Part shown: positions 7,449-14,421 of the stretch, piece by piece | How the letters are laid out: each line of letters starts with the position of its first letter | How positions within the stretch are numbered: the stretch's first letter is position 1 | From: Actinomycetes bacterium | GTDB lineage: Bacteria > Actinomycetota > Actinomycetes > Propionibacteriales > Nocardioidaceae | NCBI GenBank assembly: GCA_023415395.1 | Contig: JAEZKN010000373.1 | Span: 1 to 23,561 of the forward strand | Reading direction: 5' to 3' | Length of the DNA stretch: 23,561 nt | Translations under genes and position numbers: made by a program | The notes under the pieces: generated by a model | The model's database searches: none | Seen by the model: only the letters and a program-made list of their open reading frames with translations | Told to the model about the DNA's origin: nothing

Positions 7449-7907
7449 ATGACCACCACGGGCAGTCGCGGCGTCCGGGTGATCGGGATCGTGGTCGCCG
7501 TCCTCGGCGTCGTGTTCCTGGTCGCGGGCGTCATCACCTACGCCGTCGTGTCCTCGACGCTGGCGGACCAGAACATCACCGTCTCCGACGACGCCGACCG
7601 GTTCGCGGGCGAGCAGGTCGAGGGGCCCTTCACCGCCTACGCGCAGGCCGACGTCATCAACGAGCACGCGCTGGAGATCGGCGGCGGCAAGACCTACGCC
7701 GAGCTCGACCAGGACGACCCGAACCGCGAGACGGTGATGACGGCGTCGTTCCTCCAGGCCAGCCTCTTCACCTCGGTCGTCGCCTTCGGCGTCGCCGCGT
7801 TCGTCGCGGTGATCGGCGTCGTGCTGGTGCTCCTGGGGTGGGCGCTGGTCCGGCTGGGGCGTCCCTCAGCCGAGCCAGCGGGACCAGTCGGCGGCCAGCA
7901 GGTCTGA
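7449..7907 (+). CDS. Two-TM membrane protein (family sometimes mislabelled 'aromatic ring-opening dioxygenase LigA')
   Basis: 152-aa protein with transmembrane helices at about 10-35 and 105-136. They flank an extracytoplasmic loop containing ITVSDDADRFAG, GPFTAYAQADVINEHAL and KTYAELDQDDP. This layout matches, from memory, an actinobacterial family often carrying the database name LigA aromatic ring-opening dioxygenase; there is no iron ligand or dioxygenase motif here, so that name should not be used. I chose ATG 7449 because it directly precedes the first helix; the frame is open much further upstream, but that region is occupied by the divergent methyltransferase. The last 42 nt overlap the convergent HAD gene. 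Function is unknown. Confidence 0.8.
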   Translation: MTTTGSRGVRVIGIVVAVLGVVFLVAGVITYAVVSSTLADQNITVSDDADRFAGEQVEGPFTAYAQADVINEHALEIGGGKTYAELDQDDPNRETVMTASFLQASLFTSVVAFGVAAFVAVIGVVLVLLGWALVRLGRPSAEPAGPVGGQQV

Positions 7908-8525
7908 GGGCCGCGCCACGACCAGCGCCGCGCCGGCATCGGTGAGCTCGGCGTGGCCGTAGCCGCCGGTGAGCACGGCCAGGCAGGGCATCTCGGCCCG
8001 CTTCGCCGACTCGACGTCGTAGACGGTGTCGCCGACCAGCACGGCACGCGAGACTCCACCCAGCCGTCGTACTGTCTCGCCGAGCAGGTCCGGCTCGGGC
8101 TTGGAGTCGTCGACGTCCTCGGCGGTGGTGAGCACCTCGACCTCGTCGCCCACCCCGAGCAGGTCGACCGCCTCCTGGGAGAACTGCGGGTCGCCGGAGG
8201 AGGCGAGCGCCACCCGGTGGCCGTCGGCGTGCAGCCGGCGGACCAGGTCGGCGGCGCCGTCGAGCGGCCGGACCTCGTCGCGCAGCGGGAGGTACTCCTC
8301 GCGCCACGCGTCGCGCAGCGCGTCGCCGAGCCGCTCCTCGACCTCGTCGCCCGCCACCTCCGCCACGAGCTTGTCGCCCCCCATCCCGATCGTGCGGTGC
8401 ACGCGGTGCATCGGCGGGTGGAGGTCGTGCCGCGCGAAGGCGCGGTGCCACGCGAGCGCGTGGTGGTAGGTCGAGTCGATGAGGGTCCCGTCGATGTCGA
8501 GCAGGACCGCGCTCTCGCCGCTCAC
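7866..8525 (-). CDS. HAD family phosphatase (phosphoglycolate phosphatase / beta-phosphoglucomutase-like)
   Basis: 219-aa haloacid dehalogenase superfamily hydrolase, probably a small-molecule phosphatase. Motif I is LLDIDGTLIDS with nucleophile D10 and acid/base D12; motif II is S109 in LASSG, motif III K142 in SKPEPD, and motif IV VGDTVYD (164-170) with Mg-binding acidic residues. A helical cap (about 18-85) places it in subclass I. The substrate is not readable. The GTG start at 8523-8525 overlaps the stop of the upstream 82-aa gene by 4 nt (GTGA), making it the last gene of the sigma-factor operon. It overlaps the convergent membrane protein gene by 42 nt. Confidence 0.87.
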   Translation of the reverse strand: MSGESAVLLDIDGTLIDSTYHHALAWHRAFARHDLHPPMHRVHRTIGMGGDKLVAEVAGDEVEERLGDALRDAWREEYLPLRDEVRPLDGAADLVRRLHADGHRVALASSGDPQFSQEAVDLLGVGDEVEVLTTAEDVDDSKPEPDLLGETVRRLGGVSRAVLVGDTVYDVESAKRAEMPCLAVLTGGYGHAELTDAGAALVVARPSDLLAADWSRWLG

Positions 8526-8770
8526 GTCTCGTCGGTGAAGCGGATCGTGCCGGGGTCCACCGGGACGCCGGTGTCCAGCGCGCTGGTGTGCACGGACCCG
8601 ATCACGTCGCGGACCTTCTCCCGGTCCTCGGCGGCGCAGGTGACGTGGAGCAGCTGGTGGTCGGTCTCGTCGGGGTGGACGTCGTAGCCGGCTTGGCCGA
8701 GCGCGGTGCTCACCACGACCCGGTCCTGGCCCTCCGGGGCGCGGTAGTGCAGCGTGGTGCTCTCGCTCAT
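8522..8770 (-). CDS. Conserved-looking 82-aa protein of unknown function
   Basis: Small soluble protein I do not recognise. The sequence suggests a beta-alpha-beta-beta-alpha-beta order: strand LHYRA, a helix over GQDRVVVSTALGQAG, strands YDVHP and QLLHVTC, and a helix EKVRDVIGSV. This resembles a compact ferredoxin-like (ACT/HMA-type) fold, but that is inference. There is a single cysteine (C45), so no metal-binding CXXC. The start ATG (8768-8770) overlaps the upstream LLM gene stop by 4 nt and its own stop overlaps the HAD start by 4 nt. This tight coupling between two plausible genes is the best evidence that it is translated. Confidence 0.72.
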   Translation of the reverse strand: MSESTTLHYRAPEGQDRVVVSTALGQAGYDVHPDETDHQLLHVTCAAEDREKVRDVIGSVHTSALDTGVPVDPGTIRFTDET

Positions 8771-9744
8771 CGGCGCAGCCTCTCCAGCAGCGGTCCCGCC
8801 GCCTCCTCGAGGAACCGGTCCTGGCCCTCGTCCCCGATCTGCACGATCGCGACGTCGGTGAACCCCGCGTCGACGTACTCCTGGATCGCCTCGGCGGCCC
8901 GGTCGAGGTCGGGGCCGCACGGGATCGCGTCGGCCACGTCCTCGGGGCGGACGAACTGGGTCGCGGCGGCGAAGCCGGCCGGCGTGGGCAGGTCCGCGTT
9001 GACCGACCAGCCCCCGCCGAACCAGCGGAACTGCTCGTGCGCGCGCTCGACCGCGGCGTCCTCGTCGGGGTCCCAGCAGATCGGGATCTGGCCGATCGCC
9101 CGGGCGCTCTCGCCGATCCGCGGGGCGCCGCTGACGCTGTTCCACTTCTCGACCAGGTCCGGGTTCGGCTCGACGCCGACCAGGTGGTCGCCCAGCGGCG
9201 CGAAGTTCTCGATCGCCCGGTCCCCGGCGACCGCGAGCGCGAGCGGGATGCCCTCGTCAGGCAGGTCCCACAGCCGCGCGGAGTCGACCTCGAAGTAGTC
9301 ACCGCGGTAGTCGACGAGCCCGCCCTCGCGCAGCTCGCGGATGATCTCGACGGCCTCGCGGAGCATGGCCTGCCGGGTCTGGATGGCCGGCCAGCCCTCG
9401 CCGACCACGTGCTCGTTGAGGTTCTCGCCGCTGCCGAGGCCGAGGGTGAAGCGACCCTCGGACAGGATCTGCAGGGTCGCGGCCTTCTGGGCCACCACCG
9501 CAGGGTGGTAGCGCAGGGTCGGGCAGGTCACGTAGGTCATCAGCCCGACGGACTCGGTGGCCTGGGCGACGGCGCCGAGCGTGGCCCAGGCGTACGGCGC
9601 GTGGCCCTGCTCGGTCAGCCACGGCGAGTAGTGGTCGCTCATCACCTCGAAGTCGAAGCCGGCCTGCTCGGCCGCCTGCGCGTAGCGGACCAGCTCGCGC
9701 GGGCCGCTCTGCTCGGTCATGAGGGTGTAGCCGAATCGGGTCAT
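8767..9744 (-). CDS. LLM class F420-dependent oxidoreductase (TIGR03557-like)
   Basis: 325-aa TIM-barrel protein of the luciferase-like monooxygenase superfamily, in the group related to F420-dependent glucose-6-phosphate dehydrogenase. It probably uses coenzyme F420 for hydride transfer; substrate unknown. Visible features are the start FGYTLMTEQSGP, SDHYSPW (36-42), the non-prolyl-cis strand region VTCPTLRYHPA and the phosphate-binding GRFTLGLGSGENLNEHVVGEGWP. It resembles the second LLM protein at 15463-16398 along its length, so the two are paralogues. Its ATG overlaps the sigma-factor stop by 4 nt (ATGA), and its stop overlaps the following 82-aa gene by 4 nt. It is therefore translated from the sigma-factor message and likely stress-induced with it. 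Confidence 0.88.
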   Translation of the reverse strand: MTRFGYTLMTEQSGPRELVRYAQAAEQAGFDFEVMSDHYSPWLTEQGHAPYAWATLGAVAQATESVGLMTYVTCPTLRYHPAVVAQKAATLQILSEGRFTLGLGSGENLNEHVVGEGWPAIQTRQAMLREAVEIIRELREGGLVDYRGDYFEVDSARLWDLPDEGIPLALAVAGDRAIENFAPLGDHLVGVEPNPDLVEKWNSVSGAPRIGESARAIGQIPICWDPDEDAAVERAHEQFRWFGGGWSVNADLPTPAGFAAATQFVRPEDVADAIPCGPDLDRAAEAIQEYVDAGFTDVAIVQIGDEGQDRFLEEAAGPLLERLRR

Positions 9745-10541
9745 CCAGTCGCCTCCAGCTCGTGTCGCATGTCGCCGAGGATCCGCGAGAGCAGGCGCGA
9801 CACCTGCATCTGGGTCACGCCCAGGTCCTCGCCGATCTCGCTCTGGGTGCGGTCCTCGAAGAACCGCAGGTAGAGGATCCGCCGGTCCCGCTCGGACAGG
9901 TCACGGACCACGGGCGCGAGCATGACCCGCGCCTCGCTCGCCTCCTGGGAGTCGTCGTCCTCGACGATGAGGTCCCCGACCGTCGCCGTGGACTCGCCGG
10001 CGGGCTGGTCCAGCGAGGTGGGTGTGAAGCAGCCCAGCGCCGACTCGGCGTCCCGGTACTCCTCGGGGCTGATGTCGAGCTCGGCCGCCACCTCGTCGGG
10101 GGTCGGCTCGCGACCGAGCTCCTGCGAGAGCCGGGCGAAGGTCTGGTTGACCCGGCCCTGCAGCTCCTGGATCCGGCGCGGCGGGCGCACGGTCCAGCCC
10201 AGGTCGCGGAAGTAGCGCTGCAGCTCGCCCCGGATGGTCGGGACGGCGAAGGTCAGCAGGTCCTTGCGCATCTCGGCGTCGAACCGCTGGACCGCCTTGG
10301 TCAGTCCTTCGTAGGCGACCTGGAAGAGGTCCTCGGTCGCGATGCCGCGGCCGCGGTAGCGCATCGCCACGGACTCGGCGACGCCGCGGTTGATGAGCAC
10401 GACCTGCGAGCGGAGCTCGGCGCGTCGTGCCTCGTCGGTGGTCTCGTGCGCCTGGCGCAGGAGCTTGGTGGTCTGCTCGGCGCGCTCGGCGCGGGAGAGC
10501 GTGGTGGTGCTGGTGTGAGGGGTGGTGGTGGTCGTAGCCAT
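9741..10541 (-). CDS. SigB/SigF/SigG-family RNA polymerase sigma factor (general stress type)
   Basis: 266-aa group 3 sigma factor. Region 2 spans about 45-115 (RGRGIATEDLFQVAYEGL, then VPTIRGELQRYFRDLGW, the family's invariant segment), region 3 about 118-200 (VRPPRRIQELQ), and region 4 about 205-260 with helix-turn-helix RTQSEIGEDLGVTQMQVSRL (231-250). These features match Streptomyces SigB/SigF and mycobacterial SigF. I chose ATG 10539-10541 because GGAG lies 8 nt upstream and a longer reading frame crosses the divergent promoter region. No separate anti-sigma gene is adjacent. A partner-switching phosphatase/ATPase/STAS protein is encoded across the divergent gap, after the alcohol dehydrogenase. 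A candidate SigB-type promoter (10676-10701) suggests autoregulation. Confidence 0.95.
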   Translation of the reverse strand: MATTTTTPHTSTTTLSRAERAEQTTKLLRQAHETTDEARRAELRSQVVLINRGVAESVAMRYRGRGIATEDLFQVAYEGLTKAVQRFDAEMRKDLLTFAVPTIRGELQRYFRDLGWTVRPPRRIQELQGRVNQTFARLSQELGREPTPDEVAAELDISPEEYRDAESALGCFTPTSLDQPAGESTATVGDLIVEDDDSQEASEARVMLAPVVRDLSERDRRILYLRFFEDRTQSEIGEDLGVTQMQVSRLLSRILGDMRHELEATG

Positions 10542-10642
10542 CGGGGCAGCTCCGTCCCGAGTGGTGGAGCCTTGCCGTGTGCTCCAGCAAGGAGTGAACG
10601 TCCCGTCTCGATCTCGACCGTACCCGCCGGATCGAGGCTGCT

Positions 10643-10659
10643 CACCCCCCGTGGGGGTG
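10643..10659. other. GC-rich hairpin in the sigma-factor leader
   Basis: CACCCCC-CGT-GGGGGTG forms a 7-bp stem with a 3-nt loop. It falls early in the mRNA predicted from the sigma promoter at 10676-10701, and about 58 nt before the alternative GGGTAC-side promoter hexamer of the divergent gene. No T-run follows, so an intrinsic terminator is unlikely. It could affect leader RNA stability or bind a regulator. Confidence 0.4.
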
Positions 10660-10675
10660 TGAGGGTGCGGGGTCC

Positions 10676-10701
10676 ATACCCAGCCCGCCACGGCGTCAAT
10701 C
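10676..10701 (-). promoter_or_regulatory. Candidate SigB/SigF-type promoter of the sigma-factor operon
   Basis: On the minus strand: GATT (10701-10698), 16 nt, GGGTAT (10681-10676). This satisfies the Streptomyces SigB consensus GNNT-N14-16-GGGTAC/T. Transcription would begin near 10669, giving a leader of about 128 nt before the sigma ATG. Since the gene downstream encodes a sigma factor of exactly this specificity class, positive autoregulation is inferred. A second minus-strand GGGTAC at 10625-10620 has no matching -35 at 14-17 nt. Confidence 0.65.
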
Positions 10702-10716
10702 CCACCGTGGACTCCC

Positions 10717-10741
10717 GTTACTCCACGGGCGGGTCGGGTAC
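10717..10741 (+). promoter_or_regulatory. Candidate SigB/SigF-type promoter of the alcohol dehydrogenase operon
   Basis: GTTA, 15 nt, GGGTAC (10736-10741). The -35 is one base from the mycobacterial SigF GTTT element, and the -10 is exact. The start of transcription would be near 10748, about 38 nt before the GTG at 10786, which has its own GGAGG (10775-10779). It lies back-to-back with the sigma promoter in a 244-nt divergent region. Confidence 0.6.
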
Positions 10742-10785
10742 CGGGCCGACTTCCGTACGACACACCACACAGACGGAGGCACCAC

Positions 10786-11967
10786 GTGAAGGCAGTGACC
10801 TGGCAGGGCCGCAAGGACATGCGCGTCGAGGAGGTGCCGGATCCCACGATCGAGGAGCCGACCGACGCGATCATCAAGGTCACGACCACCGGCCTGTGCG
10901 GCTCGGACCTCCACCTCTACGACCCGCTGACCCCGTTCATGACGCCGGGCGACGTCGTCGGCCACGAGCCCATGGGCGTGGTCGAGGAGGTCGGCCCCGG
11001 CGTGCGCGACCTGAAGGTCGGCGACCGCGTCGTGGTGCCCTTCAACGTCAGCTGCGGCTCCTGCTGGATGTGCGAGCACCACCTCTACAGCCAGTGCGAG
11101 ACCACGCAGAACCGCGACCAGGGCACCGGGGCGAGCCTCTTCGGCTACAGCAAGCTGTACGGCCAGGTGCCGGGCGGGCAGGCGGAGTACCTGCGCGTGC
11201 CGTTCGCGGACTTCCTCCCTGTGAAGGTGCCGGACGGGCCGACCGACGACCGCTTCGTCTTCCTCTCCGACGTGCTGCCCACCGCCTGGCAGGGCGTCGA
11301 GTACGCCGACGTACCCGACGGCGGCACCCTGATGGTGCTCGGCGCGGGGCCGATCGGCGACATGGCGACGCGGATCGCGCTCTCCCGGGGGCTGGAAGTC
11401 ATCACCGTCGACCGCGTTCCGGAGCGGCTCGCGCGCGTGGCCGCCCGCGGGGCGAAGACGCTCCACCTCGACGAGGTGGACGACATCGGCGAGGCGGGCC
11501 GCGAGCTCACCGGCGGTCGCGGCCCCGACGCGGTGCTCGAGGCCGTCGGCATGGAGGCCCACGGCTCCCCGGTCGCCGAGGCCGCCCAGAAGTCGCTGCG
11601 CTTCCTGCCCAAGAAGGTGCAGGAGGTGATGATGAAGAACATGAGCGTCGAGCGGCTCGATGCCCTCTACACCGCCTTCGACGCCGTGCGCCGCGGCGGC
11701 ACGGTATCGATCTCCGGCGTCTACGGCGGGGCCGCGGACCCGATCCCGGTCTTCCAGCTCTTCGACAAGCAGCTCCAGCTGCGGATGGGCCAGGCCAACG
11801 TCCGGGCGTGGACCGACGACATCGTCGAGGTCCTCGACCAGGACGAGGACGTGCTCGGCGTGGAGACCTTCGCGACCCACCACCTGCCGCTCGACGAGGC
11901 GCCGACGGCGTACGCGAAGTTCCAGGCCAAGGAGGACGGCATGGTCAAGGTGCTCTTCCAGCCCTGA
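10786..11967 (+). CDS. Zinc-dependent alcohol dehydrogenase (glutathione-independent formaldehyde dehydrogenase-like)
   Basis: 393-aa medium-chain dehydrogenase/reductase, cytosolic, expected to oxidise an alcohol or aldehyde hydrate with NAD. The catalytic zinc site is C38 (GLCGSDLH) and H60-E61 (GHEPMG); the structural zinc is held by C90, C93, C96 and C104. The Rossmann loop is LGAGPIG (185-191), with D209 at the end of strand 2 favouring NAD over NADP. A long insertion with FGYSKLYGQVPGGQAEYLRVP is characteristic of the formaldehyde-dehydrogenase-like subgroup. The GTG start has GGAGG 6 nt upstream. It is divergent from the sigma-factor gene, preceded by a SigB-like promoter and followed 10 nt later by the partner-switching protein, so the two are probably one transcript. 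The physiological substrate is unknown. Confidence 0.93.
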   Translation: MKAVTWQGRKDMRVEEVPDPTIEEPTDAIIKVTTTGLCGSDLHLYDPLTPFMTPGDVVGHEPMGVVEEVGPGVRDLKVGDRVVVPFNVSCGSCWMCEHHLYSQCETTQNRDQGTGASLFGYSKLYGQVPGGQAEYLRVPFADFLPVKVPDGPTDDRFVFLSDVLPTAWQGVEYADVPDGGTLMVLGAGPIGDMATRIALSRGLEVITVDRVPERLARVAARGAKTLHLDEVDDIGEAGRELTGGRGPDAVLEAVGMEAHGSPVAEAAQKSLRFLPKKVQEVMMKNMSVERLDALYTAFDAVRRGGTVSISGVYGGAADPIPVFQLFDKQLQLRMGQANVRAWTDDIVEVLDQDEDVLGVETFATHHLPLDEAPTAYAKFQAKEDGMVKVLFQP

Positions 11968-11977
11968 GGGAGGTCTC

Positions 11978-13450
11978 GTGAACGACCGACCGGAGCGTCG
12001 GCCCACGGGCGCGGAGATCCTCGCGGATCTGCACGACGCCATGCTCCCCAAGGGTCTCCCGGTCCCGCAGCGCGGCGAGATCGCGGCGCGCTACCTGGTC
12101 GCGGAGGACTACACCGGCGCCGGGGGTGACTGGTTCGACGCGATCGCGCTCCCGGACGGACGGGTGGTGCTCGTGGTCGGCGACGTCGTCGGCCACGGCA
12201 TCGCGGCGTCCGTCGTGATGAACGAGCTCAAGACGCTGTTCGAGGAGCGGGTGCGGGTCGACGGCGACGTGCCGGCGGCCCTCGCGCTCCTCGACGGCCG
12301 GGCGACCCGCACGGCCGAGGCGAGGTCGGCGACGCTGTGCGCCGCCGTGCTCGACACGGCCACGGGGGAGCTGACCTACACGACCGCCGGCCACCCGCCG
12401 CCCGTGCTCGTCTCCGGTGGCTCGGCGTCCTTCCTGCCCACCACCGGCGCCGGACCACTCGGGTCCGGTCAGGGCTTCCCGGCCGGACGGCAGGTGCTGA
12501 CCGAGGGCGACGTCCTGCTCCTCTACAGCGATGGCCTGGTGGAGCGCCCCGGGCGAGCACCCACCCAGAGCACGGTCGAGCTGCTCCGCGCCGCCGAGAG
12601 GTGCGTCGGCCGGGTCGACGGCGACGAGGAGCAGCTGGTCGAGCGGCTGAGCCGCCGGGTCCTCGAGAGCCTCACGCGGGTCAGCGGGTACGCCGACGAC
12701 ATCACGCTCCTCGCGCTCCAGCTGGTGCCTCCCACGCCGCCGCTGGAGCTGCACCTGGCCGCCGTACCGGACGCCGTCCGGACCAGCAGGACCGAGCTCA
12801 ACGCCTGGCTGGGCAGCCTGCGCGTCTCCGACCTCGACCGCACCGCGATCCTGCACGCGGCAGGCGAGCTGGTGAGCAACGTCGTCGCCCACGCGTACCG
12901 GTCCGTGGACGTGGCCAACCCGGTCGACGTCGAGGCCCGGCTCACCCCCGGCGGGCTGGTCGAGCTGACGGTCCAGGACCGCGGCTGCTGGCGCCGTGCG
13001 GAGAACGGGGAGGGCGGTCGGGGCCTGGCGCTGGCGAGCGGCTTCCTCGACGAGCTCGCGATCGAGCACGACGACACCGGCACCCGGGCCCGCGGGTCCA
13101 CCCGGGTGAGCCACCCGGCCGTCCTCATGCGGGGCACGGCGTCCCCGGACATGGAGCCGCGCGCCAACATCGCCGGCCTCGGGATCGACGACGACGTGCT
13201 GCACGTGGCGGGCTCGTTGGACCTGCGCACCGCCGAGGAGCTGCGGCACGCCTGCGCCCGCGCCTCCCGCGGCGGGACCCGGCCGGTGACGATCAACCTC
13301 TCCGAGGTCGACCTGCTCTCCAGCGCGGCCGTGCAGGCGCTCTTCGACAGCCGTGCGGCGGGGCCCATCGAGGTCGTGGCCCCCATGGGCTCGCCCGCCC
13401 AGCACGTGCTCGACCTGGTCCACCTGCCCTACCGCTCGCCCGAGGCGTAG
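11978..13450 (+). CDS. Partner-switching regulator: SpoIIE/PP2C phosphatase - HATPase (RsbW-like) - STAS (RsbV-like) fusion
   Basis: 490-aa three-domain protein. Residues 15-250 are a PP2C/SpoIIE (RsbU-type) phosphatase with metal aspartates in GGDWFD (D51, D54), VGDVVGHG (D69), YSDGL (D185) and YADDITLL (D240/D241). Residues 255-380 are an RsbW/SpoIIAB-type ATPase with N-box HAAGELVSNVVAHAY (E297, N301), D334 and the GGRGLAL lid (347-352). Residues 395-490 are a STAS anti-anti-sigma domain whose expected phospho-serine aligns with S449 in DLLSSAAV; the usual preceding Asp is Ser. RsbU, RsbW and RsbV activities are separate proteins in Bacillus. Start: GTG 11978, with GGGAGG (11968-11973) upstream, 10 nt after the alcohol dehydrogenase. 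No transmembrane or sensory domain is present, so the input signal is unknown. Proximity to the SigB-type sigma gene suggests that sigma is the target; this is inferred. Confidence 0.9.
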   Translation: MNDRPERRPTGAEILADLHDAMLPKGLPVPQRGEIAARYLVAEDYTGAGGDWFDAIALPDGRVVLVVGDVVGHGIAASVVMNELKTLFEERVRVDGDVPAALALLDGRATRTAEARSATLCAAVLDTATGELTYTTAGHPPPVLVSGGSASFLPTTGAGPLGSGQGFPAGRQVLTEGDVLLLYSDGLVERPGRAPTQSTVELLRAAERCVGRVDGDEEQLVERLSRRVLESLTRVSGYADDITLLALQLVPPTPPLELHLAAVPDAVRTSRTELNAWLGSLRVSDLDRTAILHAAGELVSNVVAHAYRSVDVANPVDVEARLTPGGLVELTVQDRGCWRRAENGEGGRGLALASGFLDELAIEHDDTGTRARGSTRVSHPAVLMRGTASPDMEPRANIAGLGIDDDVLHVAGSLDLRTAEELRHACARASRGGTRPVTINLSEVDLLSSAAVQALFDSRAAGPIEVVAPMGSPAQHVLDLVHLPYRSPEA

Positions 13451-13470
13451 GCCGGGAACGTCCGGGGTAC
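13445..13470 (+). promoter_or_regulatory. Candidate SigB-type, near-leaderless promoter of the diiron/CDGSH operon
   Basis: GCGT (13445-13448), 16 nt, GGGTAC (13465-13470) fits GNNT-N14-16-GGGTAC exactly. The hexamer ends 9 nt before the ATG at 13480. No Shine-Dalgarno lies between, so the message would start within about 3 nt of the ATG. The -35 overlaps the stop codon region of the partner-switching gene. Confidence 0.6.
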
Positions 13471-13479
13471 CAGCGCGCC

Positions 13480-14421
13480 ATGCACCTGCCCCAGCCCCGC
13501 GGGCCGCTCACCGAGGAGCTGTTCTCCTCGCTGCGGACCGGCGCCGCCGTACCGACCGTGGACGCGTCCGGTGAGGACGCCGCGCTCGCCCTGTGGGTCC
13601 TGCACGAGCTGCACTACCGCGGTTTCGACGAGCTCGACGACGGGCTCGAGTGGGACCCCGACCTGCTCCGCCTCCGGCTCGGCCTGGAGCGCGACCTCGA
13701 GGAGCGGCTCCGGTCGCGGTTCACCCCGCCGGCCGGCGTCTCCTTCGTCGACGACTTCTTCGAGTGGCTCGACGAGCAGGACGGCGCGTCCATCGCCCGT
13801 CACGTGCACCGCGACGCCAGCCGTGAGCAGGTCGACGAGCTGCTCCGGATCCGGTCGCTCTACCACCTCAAGGAGTCCGACCCGGTCTCGTGGCTGGTGC
13901 CGCGGCTGGGTGTGCGGGCCAAGGCCGCGTTGATGGAGCTCCAGTTCGACGAGTACGGCAACGGCGACCCCAACCGGCTGCACCACCACCTCTACGCCGA
14001 GGGCATGCGGGCGAGCGGGATGGAGCCGTCCTACGACGCGCACGTCGACCTCGCGCCGCTGGAGGTGCTGGAGCAGAACAACACGCTCTCGCTCCTCGGC
14101 CTCCACCGGCGCCACCGGGCGGCCGCGATCGGGCACCTCGCCGCGTTCGAGGCGACCAGCTCGCTGCCGTCGCGACGGATGGCGCAGGGGTTGGAACGCC
14201 TGGGCTACCCGCCCGAGATGATCGAGTACTACGCCGAGCACGTCGAGGCCGACGCCGTCCACGAGCAGCTCGCCGTCCGCACGATCGCGGCCGCGCTGCT
14301 GGAGGAGGAGCCGGAGCTGGAGGAGGACCTCTGGTTCGGCGCCTTCACCTGCCTCGACCTCGAGGATCGCTTCGCGCGCACGATGCTGGCGCGCTGGGGC
14401 GTGGGGGAGCAGGCGGCATGA
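13480..14421 (+). CDS. Iron-containing redox enzyme family protein (heme-oxygenase-like diiron fold)
   Basis: 313-aa all-helical protein of the Haem_oxygenas_2/HDO-type family (iron-containing redox enzyme). Relatives are non-heme diiron oxygenases or oxidases; the reaction here is unknown. Candidate metal ligands are E153/E158 with H168-H170 (ELQFDEYG...LHHHLYAEGM), E224 (HLAAFEATSS) and H254, E256 and H261 (EHVEADAVHEQ). Their spacing suits the helical HDO core, but exact ligands need an alignment. It starts at ATG 13480, without a ribosome site but 9 nt after a GGGTAC promoter. Its stop overlaps the CDGSH gene by 4 nt (ATGA), implying the two act together; the Fe-S protein may supply electrons (inference). 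Confidence 0.85.
   Translation: MHLPQPRGPLTEELFSSLRTGAAVPTVDASGEDAALALWVLHELHYRGFDELDDGLEWDPDLLRLRLGLERDLEERLRSRFTPPAGVSFVDDFFEWLDEQDGASIARHVHRDASREQVDELLRIRSLYHLKESDPVSWLVPRLGVRAKAALMELQFDEYGNGDPNRLHHHLYAEGMRASGMEPSYDAHVDLAPLEVLEQNNTLSLLGLHRRHRAAAIGHLAAFEATSSLPSRRMAQGLERLGYPPEMIEYYAEHVEADAVHEQLAVRTIAAALLEEEPELEEDLWFGAFTCLDLEDRFARTMLARWGVGEQAA

Noticed and set aside
7449..7907. Aromatic ring-opening dioxygenase (LigA) as a function
   Set aside because: That name circulates for this type of protein, but the sequence is a two-helix membrane protein with no metal ligands or dioxygenase motif.
10620..10625. Second sigma promoter (minus-strand GGGTAC)
   Set aside because: No GNNT/GTTT element at 14-17 nt; the only G-rich tetramer is 18 nt away. 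Kept only as a remark.
9762..11981. Open + strand frame of about 739 aa across the sigma gene and alcohol dehydrogenase
   Set aside because: Antisense or out-of-frame to two recognised genes, with Arg/Gly-rich composition; it also crosses the divergent promoters.
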